Shown: in pieces, positions 26,771 through 33,338 of the stretch
Layout of the letters: each line of letters begins with the position of its first letter
Numbering within the stretch: the first letter of the stretch is position 1
NCBI GenBank assembly: GCA_029239355.1
Contig: JAQZAZ010000043.1
Location: 1-34,485, forward strand
Source: Sphingobacterium sp.
GTDB taxonomy: Bacteria > Bacteroidota > Bacteroidia > Sphingobacteriales > Sphingobacteriaceae
DNA length: 34,485 bases
Direction of reading: 5' to 3'
Made by a program: the position numbers and the translations under genes
The notes under the pieces: generated by a model
Database searches by the model: none
The model's input: the letters and a program-made list of their open reading frames with translations, nothing else
What the model was told of the DNA's origin: nothing

Positions 26771-28027
26771 TTATCGCTTAGGTTTAAATTTAACCTTAAT
26801 CAGGTAAAAACTATCATCGACAATGTCTTTAAGATTAATCAATGGGCTTCCGTTATGTAATTGTTTTTTCAGTTGATTGCCCGTGCAACTGGCTATAAAT
26901 TCATTGTTATGTTTATCGTAAGCCTTAAACTGAGGGAATGACAATTTAAAATCATTTTTAGCTACAAATGTACCTGCATTTAAGATCGTCCGCTTCTTAG
27001 CTTGGTTAAAGATTATAGTGTTGGTTATGCTCGTGGATCTATCCAAAAAGTTAATTGATGACAAACAGATAATACTGTCACTTTCCAGCCAGTTTTCTGG
27101 ACATGTATAGCCACTAAAATATTTATAAATCACTTGTAATGAGGATGATTTTCGCCCAATTTCCTGAAATTCTTTTAGATGATTAGCAACAATCGATTCC
27201 AAAAAATCAGAAGGAAAATTACCTTTTTTATACAGTATTTTATACTTTCTTTGAATCTGGTTTTTATTGATATTATAGATATAGGGATCGTAGGCCCGGA
27301 AGAACCTCAAACTGTCCTTATATGGAAAAAAAGCTTTTGAAGCTGTAATAAGGATAATTCCTTCAAATTTTGATGGATAAGTGAGATGCTTTTTGATTAA
27401 ATCAAGTTTACTATTCAATACATCCAAACTGGATGGATTTTTTTTATCCCTCTGAAGCTCTGTATTGTCTAAATTATAACTTGCATATCCGACATAGTCT
27501 TCAGTGCCGGGTATTGAGGCAATATGGTTATAGTGAAACAAATTCTTGCCTTGGATAACCTTTTTCACAGATAAATCGGGGTTAAATACAGTTAACTTCA
27601 TCTGTGCATAATCGTAGATAATGACTTCATTTTTTTCATTTAGGTAGCAGTCAGTCACGTTTAAGGCTTGCTTTTTGTCTGGACCAACTTCCATAAGTGT
27701 CTTCAAATATTTGCCATCTGCCGAATAAGAATTGACTCTCTTAGTATTAATAGCATCGATCACAATATAGGTATTGCCAGATGCATATAATTGGTCAATC
27801 CTTGATATTGGTTTTTCGGAATGGTCGGTAAGTTTTAATACTTTTATGTAATCGATTACGTTGGAGATATCCAATGTATCAGGAATATTAGAATTGTCAA
27901 TTACTATTTCTGAATAATTATTAATGATCTCCGACTTACGCTTTCCATTGCACGAATAGAGAAAAAAGATTAGAAAGGAGCACGAAAAGATAAATATTTT
28001 GGATTGGTTGTTAAAAATATGAATCAT
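26771..28027 (-). CDS. 6-bladed beta-propeller lipoprotein
   Basis: A 418-residue lipoprotein. The signal IFIFSCSFLIFFLYSC ends in a lipobox, with acylation expected on Cys26. The mature part has the Bacteroidota 6-bladed beta-propeller pattern: an opening segment DTLDISNVIDYIKVLKLTD, then repeats such as GNTYIVIDAINTKRVNSYSADGKYLKTL and KNEVIIYDYAQMKLTVFNPDLSV. ATG at 28027 is preferred; the frame is open for 25 more codons upstream but those residues do not look like a signal. Two or more Cys pairs lie in the mature part (TDC, YTCPENW, SIICLSS, ASCTGN). It is the second gene of the cluster, after the small Cys-rich protein gene, and a paralogue lies two genes downstream. Confidence 0.8.
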   Translation of the reverse strand: MIHIFNNQSKIFIFSCSFLIFFLYSCNGKRKSEIINNYSEIVIDNSNIPDTLDISNVIDYIKVLKLTDHSEKPISRIDQLYASGNTYIVIDAINTKRVNSYSADGKYLKTLMEVGPDKKQALNVTDCYLNEKNEVIIYDYAQMKLTVFNPDLSVKKVIQGKNLFHYNHIASIPGTEDYVGYASYNLDNTELQRDKKNPSSLDVLNSKLDLIKKHLTYPSKFEGIILITASKAFFPYKDSLRFFRAYDPYIYNINKNQIQRKYKILYKKGNFPSDFLESIVANHLKEFQEIGRKSSSLQVIYKYFSGYTCPENWLESDSIICLSSINFLDRSTSITNTIIFNQAKKRTILNAGTFVAKNDFKLSFPQFKAYDKHNNEFIASCTGNQLKKQLHNGSPLINLKDIVDDSFYLIKVKFKPKR

Positions 28028-28217
28028 AGCTATTGATCTAAATTTGGTAACCCCGATTGATTTTGTGAGTTTCGTTTTGTACTCAGCTGAAAGTATTAAC
28101 ATATTTCAGTAATTTGTTTAATTTCAGATATGAAATAGGTTGTTCTAATCAATGGAACAGTTAATGGATATTTTTTATAGAAATTATGGAATAACATTTT
28201 TTATTAATAAATTTTAT

Positions 28218-28248
28218 TATGCGAATACGCTTAAAGCATATTCGCATA
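28218..28248 (-). terminator. Hairpin between the small protein gene and the rest of the cluster
   Basis: A 13-bp stem (28218-28230 with 28236-28248) with a five-base loop. The pair at 28228/28238 is a mismatch when read on the plus strand but a G-U wobble on the minus-strand RNA, so the structure belongs to the minus-strand transcript. No clean T-tract follows it, so it may attenuate or protect the 3' end of the upstream message instead of being a simple terminator. Confidence 0.5.
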
Positions 28249-28291
28249 GTTTAACTAATTAATGTCATAACCAGTTTTTCTTTAATATAGT

Positions 28292-28585
28292 CTAAGGCGC
28301 TACCTTTAATACACATTTCCGTGTTGAGGTTCCACCAAGGGGGCCACAGCCAACAGACTTACATTCATAGGGAGAGCCATAAATCCCAGTAAACTGACAA
28401 GAAATTCCATAACCGCCTGTGGTACATGGGTACGTTAAAGTATCATAACAACTTTTTCCAGATCCATCGTTAACACCGGAATCGCCCCCTGGTGTTTCAG
28501 GATTGTCTAAAAAAGCGGAAAGAGTGAATACAGTTGTAATAATTAAACTGAAAATTCCGAGATAATTAAATATTTTTTTTTTCAT
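28292..28585 (-). CDS. Small secreted six-cysteine protein (NVEALA-like)
   Basis: A 97-residue precursor. Residues 1-26 (MKKKIFNYLG, then a long hydrophobic run ending TLSAFL) form a Sec-type signal. The mature part of about 70 residues is rich in Gly, Ser, Thr and Tyr and contains six cysteines at 46, 54, 63, 75, 80 and 91, enough for three disulfides. The size, the Lys-rich start and the company of beta-propeller and thioredoxin-like genes resemble the NVEALA and related small-protein loci of Bacteroidota, although the literal NVEALA motif is absent. It is the first gene of the minus-strand cluster, with 264 bases and a hairpin before the next gene. Function unknown; a secreted peptide, signal or toxin-like product are all open. 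Confidence 0.72.
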   Translation of the reverse strand: MKKKIFNYLGIFSLIITTVFTLSAFLDNPETPGGDSGVNDGSGKSCYDTLTYPCTTGGYGISCQFTGIYGSPYECKSVGCGPLGGTSTRKCVLKVAP

Positions 28586-29233
28586 GATTTTGGTTTTTGA
28601 GGTTTAAAGATTCGATAATGTTATTTTGTTATTGACATTAATAGTCCTTGTGGTTAATCGCTGCGGGTAGTAGGTTAGAGATAGTAGGCAATTGTAGGGC
28701 TAGTATTTTCATATTCTAATTTAGTTGTTAGAGTTAACACAGCGTTTTGTGGGAATGAAGTTACGTTTCTGTAACAAATATTTAATCCATTATTTTAGCT
28801 TATTATAGTTAAATATTGATATGATTTAACTTACTTTGTTTTCAAGTTATCAAATTGATAATCAATTAATTGACAAATGTAGCTTGTTTTTTCTTGCAAA
28901 TTTCAAACTGATGTTAATTATTAATTTCTTTAAAAAGATATATTATTTCTTTTACAAGTCAATAAATTATAAGGATCAATTGTAGTTCTGACAGGAATCA
29001 GGAATAGCATTATTTGGAATAGGTGATTATAGGTTTGATATTAGCGATGGATGAAAAAATAGGAAAGGATTCAAATATATTATAGGAAAGATATTGCAAT
29101 TCTTGGTTGACAAAATAGTCGATCCTAAGAATAGAACACATTCTTTTTTGTACTTTACTGAAAACCTGATCGTCCCATCAAGCATACTTGATGGGACGAT
29201 CAGGTTAAGTCGGAGCTTTTAAGAGGCGACTAA
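28586..29233. other. Gene-free AT-rich region upstream of the small six-cysteine protein
   Basis: About 650 bases with no credible coding frame on either strand. It holds two touching palindromes (ATTGAT-A-ATCAAT at 28854-28866 and CAATTAATTG at 28863-28872), followed by a minus-strand TACATTTG (28881-28874) that fits the -7 consensus, and another -7-like TATATTTG at 29079-29072. Near its right end lies a perfect 20-bp hairpin. A long leader, a small RNA or remnants of lost genes are all possible. Confidence 0.45.
29163..29206. repeat. Perfect 20-bp inverted repeat downstream of the OsmC gene
   Basis: Arms 29163-29182 and 29187-29206 are exact reverse complements with the four-base loop CATA. 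It begins 27 bases after the OsmC stop codon on the minus strand. There is no T-tract on either side, so it is an unusual terminator or a different kind of structured element. Confidence 0.7.
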
Positions 29234-29650
29234 TTAGTTTATTTTCAAAGAATACGTGATATTGACACCACCAGCGGCAAGCATATCGTGGACTGAACAA
29301 TATTTCTTCACAGCCAACTCAGCTGCTTTTGTTGCTTTTACCTCGTCAATCTCACCCTTTAAGAAGAAATTGATGTGGATATCCGTGAATACCTGCGGAA
29401 TTTCGTCACGACGTTTTCCTTCAACTTCTACTTGAATATCATCGATTTGTTGGCGTTGTTTTACCAAGATACTATGTAGGTCAAATACACTACAAGAGCC
29501 CAAGGCCATTAATACCAATTCCATGGGGCGAACACCCTTGCCCTCACCGCCGATTGCTTCGGAACCATCGATGTTTACTTTGACAGGGGATAATTCACTG
29601 CTTGCTTCGAAATGCACAGCTTGGTTAACGCGGTTTAATTTGATTTTCAT
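29234..29650 (-). CDS. OsmC family peroxide-stress protein
   Basis: A 138-residue OsmC/Ohr-family protein, a thiol-dependent peroxidase fold that works as an intertwined dimer on organic hydroperoxides or related electrophiles. Both conserved cysteines are present: Cys53 in LMALGSCSVFDLHS and Cys118 in KKYCSVHDMLAAGG. The helix start GKGVRPMELVLMALG is also typical. The HDMLAAGG ending and overall length fit the YhfA-like branch better than OsmC or Ohr themselves. ATG at 29650 (MKIKLNR) is preferred over an in-frame start at 29683 that adds 11 residues. It is a single-gene unit on the minus strand. Confidence 0.88.
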   Translation of the reverse strand: MKIKLNRVNQAVHFEASSELSPVKVNIDGSEAIGGEGKGVRPMELVLMALGSCSVFDLHSILVKQRQQIDDIQVEVEGKRRDEIPQVFTDIHINFFLKGEIDEVKATKAAELAVKKYCSVHDMLAAGGVNITYSLKIN

Positions 29651-29959
29651 TCGAAATAGTTTTAAAAGATGTAATTTGATCATGTAAATACACGGTTACA
29701 CCCTGCTTATTTGTTCATTTTATTGAGCTGGCATGAACACCGTTTATTCCAGTATTTCACGCCTATTTTTAAATGCATGTCTGTGGACTTTTAAAGTAAA
29801 GAGTGATACTCCTTAGCGATTAGCCCCATTTATTTTGCTTTCTATTCTGTTAAAGCGAATAACTGCATAAACAAAAATAAGCATTGTTTCACAAAAAAAG
29901 GTCATTTGAATTTCAATTCAAATGACCTTTTCTCCAGGCTGTGTGCTTGCATTAAAAGA
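29651..29959. other. Intergenic region between the SGNH and OsmC genes
   Basis: About 310 bases without a gene. It should contain the OsmC promoter, but no match to TAnnTTTG stood out close to its ATG. The SGNH terminator is at its left end (29893-29931). Nothing else was recognised. Confidence 0.4.
29893..29931 (-). terminator. Terminator of the FadL-SGNH operon
   Basis: An 11-bp stem (29900-29910 with 29917-29927) with a six-base loop. On the minus strand it is followed by seven T, and on the plus strand by four T, so it works best for the minus-strand operon ending at 29960. Confidence 0.85.
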
Positions 29960-31315
29960 CTAAGGTAAAGCAACTCCGCCGTACTGGCTGACATTTACTT
30001 TTCCTAATTTGGTACTATATTTTGCATTGATTGCATCAACAAAAACATTGGCCATAATAGCATAGCCCATAGGTGTTAAGTGAACTCCATCCAACGAAAA
30101 TATATTACCTGTGATATATTTATTACTGATGGCGATGCCATTAATCTGATAGCCCGATTTTACTTTGTTCAAGAAACTGTAAATATCGGCTACCGCAAGC
30201 TTTTTGCTGTCCGCAACCTGTTTGATTGTTGTGTTTAGCGCAACAATACGGTCTTGAACCATTTTTGCCTCAGCCTCATCCAAAACAAAATTGTCACCAA
30301 CAGGATTTGCCGGATGTAGACCGTAAGGAGCTGGATTGACAACGCCAGTTACTGGGTCTTTGAGATCTCGTCTGCCCAATAGGCCCGCCGAAGAAAATGG
30401 TAGAATAAACATATCTTTATCCGTTGCTGCCCGTGGGATTGTCTTTGTTTTAATGTAGATATCCGTGAGTGGTGCGGCATTGGGATCTTGTGCTTTTAAT
30501 GCCGCATTTGCCCCAGCCAATAATGCCTGACGTGTTACTGTTGTGAAGTAAGGAACGGCCGTCACATCAGGAATGGTTGCAACGACTCCTTTTTGTTCTT
30601 TGCTGGTTAATTTGGTAACAAAGCCGGTATAAAACTTCGCAAAGTCCTGTTCAGAAATTAGGGTGTTTGTGGCATCAGTGGTCACGGCACCATTTGTTGC
30701 ATAGCCCAACACATCATTATTTCCTAATGAGAAGGAAAAGAAGGTATGGTCTTTGGTCGTTGCATAATCTACATAAGTTGTTGTAGCTGGCGCATTGTCT
30801 GGTAGCAATCGCTCAAAATAAGGATTCCCTTTTGTCGTACCTATTCCTGGCGCAAATGCCATGTCCAAACGCATACCCGGTACGCCGAGATTATTGATGG
30901 GGCCAGTGTACTTGATGTAAAGCGGCTTTTTGTCTGGCGTCTGACCACGGATGGCCAGGTGGTCGGTAACTGTACCCAATTGCGGTTGACCGTTCACCAG
31001 TGCTTTTAAATATAAAAATCCGCTTCCATTATAGTTTTCCGCAGGAAAATAGGGCTGTAAAAACTCTCCGCCGCCTACTTTTTTCATCTCTTGTGCAAGC
31101 ATATTTGGAAAAGATTGTTCCTGCCCTTTCAGACTAAGTCCACTATTGGCGTAGCCCGAAGTCAGGGAGTTACCAACCGCAATATATTTGCTGAAATCTA
31201 CATTTTCAGGATTTCCACCTTTGGTGTCAATGTCGATAGATGGTTTACAGGACACTGCCAATGCAATTGCCGCAAAGCCGAAATAAAGCTTAATATTTTT
31301 TTGAAATCTTTTCAT
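29960..31315 (-). CDS. SGNH/GDSL-type esterase lipoprotein
   Basis: A 451-residue lipoprotein (signal ending ALAVSC, acylated Cys23) of the SGNH hydrolase group, which cleaves ester bonds in lipids or acylated glycans. Block I reads VGNSLTSGY with nucleophile Ser50; the usual Asp of GDSL is Asn. Block II is NNLGVPG (141-147), block III is GNND (198-201), and block V is DGVHLTPMGYA with Asp409 and His412. It is longer than simple SGNH enzymes because of an insertion between blocks III and V. It starts six bases after the FadL-type channel gene, so the pair is one operon, and lipid cleavage followed by uptake of the fatty acid is the natural reading. A terminator follows. Confidence 0.87.
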   Translation of the reverse strand: MKRFQKNIKLYFGFAAIALAVSCKPSIDIDTKGGNPENVDFSKYIAVGNSLTSGYANSGLSLKGQEQSFPNMLAQEMKKVGGGEFLQPYFPAENYNGSGFLYLKALVNGQPQLGTVTDHLAIRGQTPDKKPLYIKYTGPINNLGVPGMRLDMAFAPGIGTTKGNPYFERLLPDNAPATTTYVDYATTKDHTFFSFSLGNNDVLGYATNGAVTTDATNTLISEQDFAKFYTGFVTKLTSKEQKGVVATIPDVTAVPYFTTVTRQALLAGANAALKAQDPNAAPLTDIYIKTKTIPRAATDKDMFILPFSSAGLLGRRDLKDPVTGVVNPAPYGLHPANPVGDNFVLDEAEAKMVQDRIVALNTTIKQVADSKKLAVADIYSFLNKVKSGYQINGIAISNKYITGNIFSLDGVHLTPMGYAIMANVFVDAINAKYSTKLGKVNVSQYGGVALP

Positions 31316-31321
31316 AATCTA

Positions 31322-32542
31322 TTACCATTTATAGGTGAATGAAATTGAAGGGGCATGAATGTTTGTCTTGTAAGTGCCTTCGATTTGTGTGACGGGGCTT
31401 GTGACAGTGCGCTCTTTCAATTTTTGTAAAACATAAGCAGCGTGAAGGCTGAATTTGTCGTTGATCGCGTAAGACAAGCCCAACGCGCCCATGAGACGGT
31501 CGTTGTCCGGAGTCTCCGCATAAACATGGTCTTTGTCAACCGGTGTTTTTACATAACCTACTCCGGCACGTACAGCCAAATGTTCGCATGCTTTATAATT
31601 CACCCCAATTTTCCCTGAAAATGCATTCTTATAATTTTTTATTTGCTCTGTATCCTGTAGCAAAGGTGTATTGTCTGCATAATCAAAGACTAGCTTTTTA
31701 TAGATATTGTATTGGATAAAAGTTCCGTCGGCAACAATATCCACTTTGTCACTCACCGGAACCGAGAGGCCGAGGTTAAGTGATGCTGGCAAAGGAAGTT
31801 CTGCGCTGAATTTGGTGTCCGGAAACGAGGCTGCAACAGCATCAGGCACCGTAAATTCAGCATCACCCTTTTTCAGCTTTGTAACGACTTTTGACCTGTA
31901 AGATAAAGAGATCGCGACATTGTTGTCAAAGTTGTAATGGGCGCCGACGTTGTAACCTATCCCGGTACCTGTTCCGGTTAATTTCGCATGTGCGGAGGAC
32001 CCGTCCGGTAAAAATAAAGGTAATGATCTGGCCAAATCCACCATACCGATGTTGTAAACAAAACCTGCACCTACGCTTAAGTTATCCGTAAGTTTATAAC
32101 TGATGGTGGGCTGGATGTAAATCGCCCGCAATTTTAGGTGGTTGAGCTCGTATTTTCCAGGCCAACTGTCTCCCCAGTCCACTGCTCCGCCATAAGGCGT
32201 ATAGACACCCAGACCAGCCTTCCAACGGGCATTGTCTGGACCAAAGGTCGCAAAAACAGAAAAAGGAGGAGTGACTTGCGAGCGCGTGTTATACACTTGA
32301 TTGCTTCCTGATTCTTTGAAGGCTGATCGATACATTACCGTAGATATCCCTGCAGAAACCGCATTGTGGTCCATTTTTGCTAAACCTCCCGGATTGTAGA
32401 ATATACTTGTTTCGTCTGTGAAAAGCGCAGATCCGGCACCAGCCATGCCTAATGCCCGTACGCCCTGTGTATTCACTTGAGACCCTTGTGCAAAGAGCAG
32501 TGATGGTGATGCACAAAGTATTGAGAATAATAATTTCTTCAT
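31322..32542 (-). CDS. OmpP1/FadL-type outer-membrane transporter
   Basis: A 406-residue outer-membrane beta-barrel of the FadL family, which lets long-chain fatty acids and other hydrophobic compounds cross the outer membrane. The signal peptide MKKLLFSILCASPSLLFAQ is followed by the typical start of the mature protein, QGVRALGMAGAGSALFTDETSIFYNPGGLA, which forms the hatch, and then by about fourteen amphipathic strands (NLSVGAGFVYN, VGAHYNFDNNVAISLSYRS, LAVRAGVGYVKTP). It ends in FTYKW with the terminal aromatic residue needed for barrel insertion. The SGNH esterase lipoprotein gene follows after six bases. It is divergent from tpx. Confidence 0.92.
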   Translation of the reverse strand: MKKLLFSILCASPSLLFAQGSQVNTQGVRALGMAGAGSALFTDETSIFYNPGGLAKMDHNAVSAGISTVMYRSAFKESGSNQVYNTRSQVTPPFSVFATFGPDNARWKAGLGVYTPYGGAVDWGDSWPGKYELNHLKLRAIYIQPTISYKLTDNLSVGAGFVYNIGMVDLARSLPLFLPDGSSAHAKLTGTGTGIGYNVGAHYNFDNNVAISLSYRSKVVTKLKKGDAEFTVPDAVAASFPDTKFSAELPLPASLNLGLSVPVSDKVDIVADGTFIQYNIYKKLVFDYADNTPLLQDTEQIKNYKNAFSGKIGVNYKACEHLAVRAGVGYVKTPVDKDHVYAETPDNDRLMGALGLSYAINDKFSLHAAYVLQKLKERTVTSPVTQIEGTYKTNIHAPSISFTYKW

Positions 32543-32622
32543 ACTAGTGTTTATTGTTGGTTAACGTTCCTCTTTAAAATACAATGCTAACATAGTAAAT
32601 GTTTGGCTAATATTAATAAATG

Positions 32623-32653
32623 TTGTGTAATATTTTTTTTGCTCGTACCTTTA
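32623..32653 (+). promoter_or_regulatory. Promoter of tpx
   Basis: TTG at 32623-32625 and TACCTTTA at 32646-32653 are separated by 20 bases. This fits the Bacteroidota arrangement (TTG at -33, TAnnTTTG at -7) with one mismatch in the last base. The leader to the ATG at 32689 would be about 30 bases. Confidence 0.5.
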
Positions 32654-32688
32654 AGTACAAGGAAACTAAAATTAAACAATCATATTTT

Positions 32689-33189
32689 ATGGCTACAATC
32701 ACTTTTAAGGGCAATCCAGTGAATACTAAAGGCAACTTACCACAAGTCGGTGAGCAGGCGCCTGATTTTAAATTAACTGCAGGCGATCTTTCCGATAAAT
32801 CTTTAGCAGACTTTAAAGGGAAAAAAATTGTATTAAATATTTTTCCAAGTGTGGATACCGGAACCTGTGCAGCTTCCGTACGTGCATTTAATAAAGAAGC
32901 ATCTCAATTGGACAATACGGTCGTATTGTGTATCTCGAAAGATTTACCGTTTGCACAGGGGCGTTTTTGCGCTGCTGAGGGCTTGAACAATGTGGTGACA
33001 TTATCCGAATATAAAGATTCGAATTTCTCTGATGCTTATCAATTGGCGATTGCGGATGGACCCTTGGCGGGCTTACTGAGCCGTGTTGTGATTACTTTGG
33101 ACGAGAATGGTAAAGTGTTGTACGAAGAGCAAGTTGCTGAAATCGCTGACGAACCAAACTATGCCGCAGCGATTGCTTCATTGAACTAG
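32689..33189 (+). CDS. tpx: Thiol peroxidase Tpx
   Basis: A 166-residue atypical 2-Cys peroxiredoxin that reduces lipid and other hydroperoxides with thioredoxin. The peroxidatic Cys60 is in [15 protein letters not shown] and the resolving Cys94 in [18 protein letters not shown], both in the family's fixed context. The rest of the domain, including [13 protein letters not shown], is full length and close to E. coli Tpx. ATG at 32689 gives [11 protein letters not shown]; the in-frame ATG at 32620 would add 23 unrelated residues and lies upstream of the predicted promoter boxes. It is monocistronic and converges on metZ, with which it shares a long symmetrical terminator. Confidence 0.97.
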   Translation: MATITFKGNPVNTKGNLPQVGEQAPDFKLTAGDLSDKSLADFKGKKIVLNIFPSVDTGTCAASVRAFNKEASQLDNTVVLCISKDLPFAQGRFCAAEGLNNVVTLSEYKDSNFSDAYQLAIADGPLAGLLSRVVITLDENGKVLYEEQVAEIADEPNYAAAIASLN

Positions 33190-33280
33190 GAAATCATGAG
33201 TAGTACGGGGATAAAGAAGGCAGAACTATTAGCCGAAAGGCTTATATAGGCAGAATTTCATATCTAAATACTCAATACTA

Positions 33281-33338
33281 AAGACCAAATAAGCGATAAA
33301 AGCGTGCTTCAGCACGCTTTTATCGCTTATTTGGTCTT
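33281..33338. terminator. Perfect 28-bp inverted repeat, shared terminator of tpx and metZ
   Basis: Arms 33281-33308 and 33311-33338 are exact reverse complements around a two-base centre. The inner part (GCGTGC, loop TTCA, GCACGC flanked by AAAA and TTTT) is a classic bidirectional terminator. The right arm includes the last 12 bases of the metZ coding region (codons for Lys, Thr, Lys and stop), so the left arm carries a second copy of them. Confidence 0.9.

Noticed and set aside
28480..28500. Double-glycine (TPGG) in the six-Cys protein as a leader cleavage site for a peptidase-containing ABC exporter
   Set aside because: The preceding segment is a long hydrophobic Sec-type signal, not a charged leader, and no C39 peptidase or ABC exporter gene is nearby.
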